From assembly GCF_910596095.1 (NCBI RefSeq), contig NC_056535.1:30162005-30226004 (forward strand): a stretch of DNA of 64,000 nt, written 5' to 3'. The notes below the pieces were generated by a model that made no database searches, had not been told where the DNA came from, and saw only the letters and a program-made list of their open reading frames with translations. Origin of the DNA: Thunnus maccoyii. Taxonomy: Eukaryota; Chordata; Actinopteri; Scombriformes; Scombridae. Both the position numbers and the translations under genes were made by a program. Shown here piece after piece: positions 14,303 through 22,830 of the stretch. Numbering within the stretch: position 1 is the stretch's first letter; every line of letters starts with the position of its first letter.

Positions 14303-17300
14303 ATGACTGGTTCAATTTCACCAGTACAAGACTGGCAGATTTAGAAGCTTATTAAACTAAAATAGTCACACTAATCATTAATGTGTGTTTCTAGGACCAT
14401 GAGATCAACATGCTGGGTGAAGTGACCCACCTGCAGACCATTCTGGAAGATCTGACCAACCTGACAGCTGAGCCCAATAAACTCCCACCAGCCAGCGAGC
14501 AGGTACCCTCCTCTTCCTCCATCTGATGTTTTTAGTGACTTCTTATGTTCCCCTAGTGCCACCCTCAGGCCACATGTTGCATTTTTAGCTCCATTACTGG
14601 TAAAATAGCGAGAGCAAGTCTAGGGGTATTTTATATTTTTCTTATTGTCATTAAAAACCCATATGCAGACCAAAACCAACAATGAATACAACAAACAAAT
14701 ATTGTGTGTGTATCTAAAGCAAATCTTATTCCTCTGTACCGTAGACCTGCCCAAAAACTATTGAAAACAATCAATCAATGTCACCCATTTTCACTAGGTG
14801 ACATGTTCCTTTATTACCACGAACACACGCATTATAGTTAAACTTAATCCCACACACACAGTCCTGCTGCCAGAAATAGTCTTAAGAGCACCAAATGTGG
14901 ATTAATCCACTGAAAACAGTCCGTAATAAATGCACCGTTTCCTCCTGTTTGAGTAATGTTCTCTAAACACGACAGCTGCCCAGCTGTTCTAGGATATTAT
15001 GAGCCTTTTTAAAAAATGAAACTATGTGTGACCCATTTATAAAGACTTACATCTTCAGTAGGAACCGACAGGCTCGGGGCTGTGTGGCGCAGACCGGGTA
15101 GGGAAGTCAGAAAGTAGTGACAGACGGACTAAACACATGACTGCTTCTGTCATGGGATTTGCTAATAATAAGAAAAATGTAGAATAACACCAGCTTTATC
15201 CTCAGAACAGTGCACACAGAAACACAAAGTCACCTGATTTGTCATTTGTTTGTGTGTAATTTTTTTGTTTCTCAGGTGATTTTGGACCTGAAAGGTTCTG
15301 ATTTCAGCTACACCTATCAGACGCCTCCAGCCTCTCCCAGTAACACTCTGTCCAGGAAGAGCAGCATCAGCAGGTAACACACATAACTCATAACTCTGCT
15401 GCTGCGTTTCCACTGGTTAAGCAAACCACCTCTGTGTTAGTGCTACCGATCCTTAACTGTAGTGTTAATGTGTTTTTTCTAGTAACTACCAGTCTGGATC
15501 AGTGAGACACGTTCCCTCCTTGGACTCTATCAGCTGTGCTGTGGATGGAGTTCACATCCAGGTAACACACACTCACACATATCCTACATATAGAGCCTGG
15601 TTTTTTGATATGTCTGAACAGAATATGAACTTAGAAAACATTTTATTCAAAAAAGAAAAAAAAAAAATCCAGTATCTCAAAATGTTTTGTCCTCAAAAAT
15701 AGCAGAATTCCTTTAGATCACTCTTAACGTCTCTGATGATACTTTATTTGTTTCATAAAAGTATATTATATGTTTATTTATTGATTTAAAAGTAAGCATA
15801 CATTTGATATGCAGTATGTGGCCAAAAGTACACAGTCACCCCTCTTCACACACTCTTGTGTCCTTTTGGTCTGAGGCTGTTTGACATCTTAAAGCTGCAG
15901 CAAACAATAATATTTTAGACAATAAAGTGTTTCCAACCTTGTGGCAACAGTCTCCTGTTTCAACAAGATAACGCCCCCGTGCACAAAGCCGTTTGTTTTC
16001 TCAGTTCAGTGTGAACTGGCCTGCACAGAGCCCTGACCTCAACCCCAGTCCAACATCTTTGGGATGAACTGGAGCTCCGACTGTTAGCCGGACCTCACTA
16101 ATGACCTCTAGTGGCTGAATGGGAGCAAATCCCTGCAACCAGGTTCCAAAATCTGGTGAAGAGCCCTAAAACTAGAAGAGTGGAGGCTGTTAGAGCAGCA
16201 GATTGATTGAGCTTTGCATCTGTAACATGTGGGTGTAAATAGGGTGTCTGCATACTTTTAGCCATGTACTGGACATTACTGGTACTTTAATATCATCTAA
16301 TTTCAGTCCCACTCAACAAATATATGCTTTTAAACTTTAAATTCTCATTTTTAAAACATCTTAATGGTAAATTTCACTCTAATAACACACTCCCTGAATC
16401 ACACTATATTATTTAAGTATGAAACTAAGAGCTTTTGAAAGACGTATAAAATAGAAACACACCGCTCTAACCCTCTCCTGTGTGTAGCGCTGCTCCTCCC
16501 CCTATCTGCTGATTGGCTGTGACGAAAGCGGGCGGTCCCTCAGCGAAGGGAACTCCCCGTCTCGCCTCGGTCGTCAGGGCAGCCGTGGTCGCTACGGTTA
16601 CGCTGCCGGCCATGGCCACCACCCCGCGCTCGGCCGCCGTGTTAGCCGCAGGGATATGAGCACCGTGAGAAAAAACTACAACTATTTACATTCCTCCCCA
16701 ACCTGAGTGGCTTCCTGTGTTTGACCGTGTTGTAACCGTTTGTTGTCTCCCATCGGTATTAACTGGACTCATATCATCTCCCGTTGTTTTACCGTCTTTA
16801 TTCCTCGTGTCCTCCATCAGTTCACGCATCGCACTTCTTTTTATACCCTTTTTATTTCTCCGATTTTCATCCGCTTCAAATGTCTTCGGTTAAACCTCAT
16901 GTCTCATCCCGTAAACTCTGAATTTAAACCCTCTGTTGTCATTTTAAACCTAATTTTTGATCCCATGCCATAAAACTGGATGTTTGTATGTGTTCAGATG
17001 TACAGTGTTTACGTTTTGTGTATTTATGGTCTAATTTTTTTGGCGTGTCAGTGTCTGCTGATCCGTCTCATGTATCCTTTGCTGTGTGTCTTTGACTCTT
17101 TGATGTGTTTTTTGCTGTCAGTATGTTTGTGACTTAATTTTTTTGTGAATACTCACAGCTGCTTTTGTTTTTAGACTCCAAGTGACACTTTAGACTTTAG
17201 GAGATAATTAATGGTTGATTTTTATTTATTTTGATGGTTGATGCATCAGTGAAGTAAAGTAGTAGCTGAAGCAATTCAGTCAGCCATTTCCTGTCAATTT

Positions 17301-19040
17301 CCACTTAAATAAATATTTAAAAATCACAGTGTAATACTCAGCACTTTCAGTTCTTTACTCTCTTGATTATTCGTGTCAGAAACTAGTAAAAAATGCCCAT
17401 CAACATTAATCTTAAATGTGCTAGTTTTGTCTGACCAACAGTCTAAAAGACATTCAGTTTACAATATAAAACAAAGAAAAGCAGCAAACCCACACATGAG
17501 AAGCCAGAACCAAAAGAATTCAATGACTTAAATCATAAATCAGTGATCAAAACCGTTACTGATTAGCTTTCTGTCACTTGATCAATAGACTAATCGTCTC
17601 AGCTCTAAAAACGTTCAGTGTACAGTTATCAGCATGTTTTCATTATGTGATCATCTCGTCCCACCCTGCAAACCTCAACCAGCCTTCGTCCCACTGTCAG
17701 ATACCTCGTCAAATATCTCTCTTCTGTTACCAAGACACCTTCTCTGTTATGGAAAATTTGGTGTAATGCCCCTTTTATAATGGTGTTAATATTACTGTCA
17801 GTGGTGTCTCGTCAGTGGTCCTGTGAGTTTTCTTTGCCTGTTAAGTGATGATGGAAATACATCAGGTTTGTGTGTTGTTTTTTTTTTTAAATTGAAGAGT
17901 TTATTTCCAAAGTTTAATAAGCAAGATGATCATTTATAACCAACATTGAATTAATGTGATGTCAGTCCAGGATTTTAAAAGACAACTCTGCTGACATTTT
18001 ATGTTTTTCTTCTTGTCGACAACTTTCATGAAAAAACCAAAACCAACAATGAATCGATCCAACTGTTGTTAGTGTATCCAAAGCCTGATTTATGTTATTC
18101 AGCTCAATTGTTGTCCAAAAAAGTTATAAAACACTTCAGTGAACCAGCTGTTTTAGGAAATCAATGGACCTTTTTTAAAGATTTGCATCTTCAGAAGGAA
18201 CCGATGTGCTTCAGGCTGAGACAGACGGGGTAGGGAAGTTAAAAAGCCTTGAAAGACGGACTGATGCATTGTTCACATTGTTAGTTTTGGTCTACAGTAA
18301 CGCCAGCTGAAGCCTTTAAAAGCATTTGAACTTTGGATCCAAACTCTTCGGTTACAGTCGGTTATCTGTCTTCAGCAGTCGTCACCGTGAGGAAAACGGC
18401 TCCTACGACAGACACATCTGTTTCTATGAAACAGCTGGTTAGCTTGGAAACTAAGAGCCAAGGTTAACCAAGCTAACAGAGCCTTTTTTTTTTACCTGAT
18501 GAAGAACATTTTCACTTCAACTGAATTACTTAGATAAGCTTTAAAGACCACAGAGTACAAGCTGAATGTGTTGATGACGACAGGCCAGCAGGCGTTGTAG
18601 GAGTCAGTCAGTACAGCGACCTCCGCAGGTTTCTCAAGAAAAATCATTTGCAAAAATAACTTTTTCATTAAACTTATTATTTCTGCTGACAGGGAAATAG
18701 ATGTGTGTTAGAGGCTTTTATCTAATAATGTGCTGACATCCTGTTTGTACCTGCAAACAGAAGAATAATCTTTATAATTGATGTGTGATGAGAGACTTCT
18801 ATGATGGCTCAATGGGATTGCTCTTTGTGTATTAATGATATTGTCGTTTAACTCACACGATGTGCGGATTAATTGACTCCGACTCGGTTTATTTATGACA
18901 GGATGCGGTTGGCTCCACCAATCAGCTCGCTTCTGGGATGAGCGGAGGAGCGGAAAACGGGCTGTTGGCCCCCCCACACAATGTCTACACACACCATGGA
19001 GAGAGAGCCCGCGCCATGTCTGCATCTGGGAAGGTAACAA

Positions 19041-19075
<35 letters not shown>

Positions 19076-22000
19076 GGCAGCATTACTGTGATTAACTAAA
19101 CATTAAGAAATTTAAAAAGCAAATAAAAGTATCTCAGGGTTCTGCTTGAGCTTTTCTCTCCGTGCTTATGTGTAAAACTAGAAAAATCTATTTCGGACTT
19201 ACTGAAGTGAAAAAGGTTTCAAAGTTCACCAAACACATCTGAAGACTGAGTTCATACAGCTGATCAGAAATCTGCAGCAGCCACCAGAGGGCAGCAGGAG
19301 ACCAGAGGAGAACGCTTCCTCTCCTCTCCTCTTGTCTCGTTTCCTCTTATTAGGGCCTGAGCCATAAGGGCGAAGACTCTATTGTATTTAATTTGTTTGT
19401 TTCTTTCTTATTATTCTTTCTTTATTATTACGCCACTTAAACCCTAAATTTGACCCCCTAAACATGCTCAAAAACTCACCAAATTTGGCACGCACATCAG
19501 ATTAACCCCCAAAGTGCCAAAATGTGCTTGAGAGCGCCACCTATGTATCTGAAACAGCCGCCACGGCCTATAGGAATGTCGTAGAGGTCGAACCAAAACT
19601 CAGTTATTAGTCTCATCAAGACCTACAAATCATACACTGACACCCCTGACCTAAATCCAACAGGAAGTCCGCAGTGTGCTCATCAAAGTACGACTTTGTG
19701 CCAATTTTGGACCTTGAATAAACGCTGTCTCCTCCTAGGGCGTTAATGGTATCGGCTTCAAACTTTAATACATGACTTATCACACTGTGCTGAACAAAAG
19801 TTATTAAAAACTTTGTAATAACTCGAACAATTTAGATCTAGTTGAATCCTCTTTTTGTTTCCTCTCCTTTTCTCTCCATATATCTATATGAACATCTAGC
19901 ATATTATTTGGAAAACAGTAAATGAAACTTTAATACAGTAAACTTTATAACCTATAACGTCTCTCACTCTCTCTCTCTCAGTCTTGCTCGGCCCGTGATC
20001 AGTTGGCGTTGACGTTGGGTGTGTTGAATTCGGACGCCCCGAGGAGCAGCAGGGACTCTCTGCACTGTTCCAGCGGCTACAGCACCCAGACCACCACCCC
20101 GTCCTGCTCCGAGGACACCATACACACACACAGTGAGTAGAGAGACACGACCATAAAGCACCGTGAATAAGACTCAACTAAGAAACCTTGATAATGACAA
20201 TATAGTGAACCAAAATATTAATTGTGCATTACTTAGTTTATTTCGGTATCGTATTTAAACTCCAAAGTCATTCAGATTAACACATTATGAGTCTAAGTCT
20301 GTTCAGGACTCGTACGACAGGTCTGGACAACTCATAAATTTCGTTTGCATCTGAGAGAAAATTGATGAATACACCAAATTTTCTGAAATCACTCGTACAT
20401 GCCTCTTAAGAACAAATCTGTTTGTGCGAGTGGTTCTTCCACGAGGCCTCTTGTGTTATGTTTTTACAAGTTTTGACCCACAAATAGTCTTTAAACTGAT
20501 GACTGACCATGTGCTTTTCCTGCTGCATCCAGTTATAAAACAATAAGAGAGGTTACTGATTTTGCACCCTCTGAAGCATTAAAGGAACAATCTGTGATTC
20601 AAATATAAACCGATGGGGCAACGGTTTGTCTCTCGGCTGGTTGGTTGACTGTCTTTCCGACCTTCTCAGCTGTATGTTTGTGTTGACTTGTTGTCTGTCA
20701 TCTCAGTTATTTACTAGTTTCTCTGTATTTCTTCTGTTGCTGGTGTACTAGTTCCTCTCTGGGTCTCAATAGTTTTGTGTTTTCTTGGTTAAACTTCCTT
20801 CCTTCTCTTCCAGCTGTAAAGAGAGATCCTCCCCTCTATGGTAGGTCTCTGTCTGTCTGTCTGCCTGTCTGCCTGTCTGTCTGTCTGCCTGTCTGCCTGT
20901 CTGTCTGTCTGTCTGTCTGTCTGCCTGTCTGCCTGTCTGCCTGTCTGTCTGTCTGTCTGCCTGCTCGCCTGCTCGTCTCCCAGCTAATATTCAGGTTCGA
21001 TTGCATGTTATCAAATCAGCATCCATTTATCAAATGTGTTTAGGTTCAGCTGAGTATCAGTTCACTCTAATTAGTAATTGAGAATATTCATAATTGAATA
21101 AAACACAACCTTTAGCTGCAACCTGAAAATGAAGCAGCATAAGATGAAATAACACACCAGTATGCAGGCAGGACGTTAACCAGATAACAGTCAACTTTCA
21201 TTTTGCTTGTTGTGTAAATTGACATTCGTTACTACAGCTGATATAATCTGCTGCAGGCAATGTTTTGTTTATTTGTAATCTGACATTTGACAACAATGAG
21301 AAGCCTGCTACCTGAATGTTTAGTGTGTTTGTCAATGACAGTAAAAAAAAAAAAGATTTCAAAGTACAAACTATGATTAAACAAAACACAAAAATAGTTT
21401 AAATTAGAGCTGCAACATTTGTTGATTGATTAGTCGATCGATAAAAATAATGCCAACTATTTTGATGATCAATCAATTAAATGATCTTTTTAAGACAAAA
21501 ATACTAAAACTCTCTTGTTCCAGTTTCTTAAATGTGAATATTTTCTGGTTTATTTAATCATCTATGATAGTAAACTGGGTTTATAAACTGTTCAGGACAT
21601 TTCATAGACAAGAGGAGTAATCAATTAATTGAGAAAATAATCAACAGATGAATCAATAATTAAAATAATGGTTAGTTGCAGTAATTTAAATCAGAGTGGC
21701 CTCTTTTGGATGCTGAAGACCTGAGGAGATAAAACTGTCATTTATTTCATAGATGAATCTGTCAATTACCTTTTGATTGGTTAATTATTGATCTATAAAA
21801 TGTCAGAAAATTATGAAAATGCCTGTTGCAACTTCTCAGAGTCCAAGATGACGTCTTCTGATTGGTTATTACTCAGAGTTTTAAATTACAATGATACAAA
21901 ACAGAAAAGCAGCAAATTTTTTATATTTGAGAAGCTGGAACCAACAAATGTTTTACAGTTTTGCTTCTTAGATGACTTGAAAGATTATTAATGTCAAGCG

Positions 22001-22782
22001 GACCATCTATGATACTATTTCTGTTATTACTTTGAGATTTTTCTTCTTCCCACTCCTTTTTCAGTCCTGGAATGTGTAATATATTGTTACAAATCTGTTA
22101 ATTTTTATGTAAAATTTTGTTTTGGAAATATACTCTCAAGTGATAATTTGCTAATTGGCTAATCAGTTGTTTTGGCACTAAAACTAACTTCACCTCTTTA
22201 ACTATATGAATCATCCTTTTGTCAGCTGAGCTGTTTTGTTGGCTGCTGACTTGTATTTCTGTCAACATGAAGAGTCTGTAAATAATGATGCTTCCTTTAG
22301 GAGACAAACAGACTTTAACAGACTTTTTCCTCCAGATGAAAGTTTTTGGAACCAAAATACACAGTTAGAGACAAACCCTACAGTACATCGTGTGTGTTCT
22401 CCATGATTTACTTCCTCATCCTATGTGTCTGTGTTTAAACCTCATATAAAGTTTTACGTCATTACCATGTGTAAGTGACGTGCTTTGGTTTTAAATTCAT
22501 TATTGAGAACAGGATGCTTGGTTTTGCGTGTGAATTAAAAGTAATTGGGTTGCTGTGTTGCCTGTTTTTTTATTGGAGGAGAAGAGTTTCCACCATGATG
22601 CATCCCTTAATTTTTCATTCATACACAAACACACAGGACCAGTGAGTCACTGATGTGATTATATGTTCCTGCTGTTCTGTCATCTGTGTGTCAGATGAGG
22701 AGATAAAAACATTTTATCAAATGTCATGGAGATAATCCAGAAAGAAAATAAAAGTGCAGCCGACTGCAGAGCAACAACTAAT

Positions 22783-22830
<48 letters not shown>

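Larger units (their letters stand above)
16665..18901. other. 2.2-kb intron of the MTSS-like gene
   Basis: No exon recognised. It carries dispersed repeats at 17400-17610 and 18030-18275. Confidence 0.7.
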
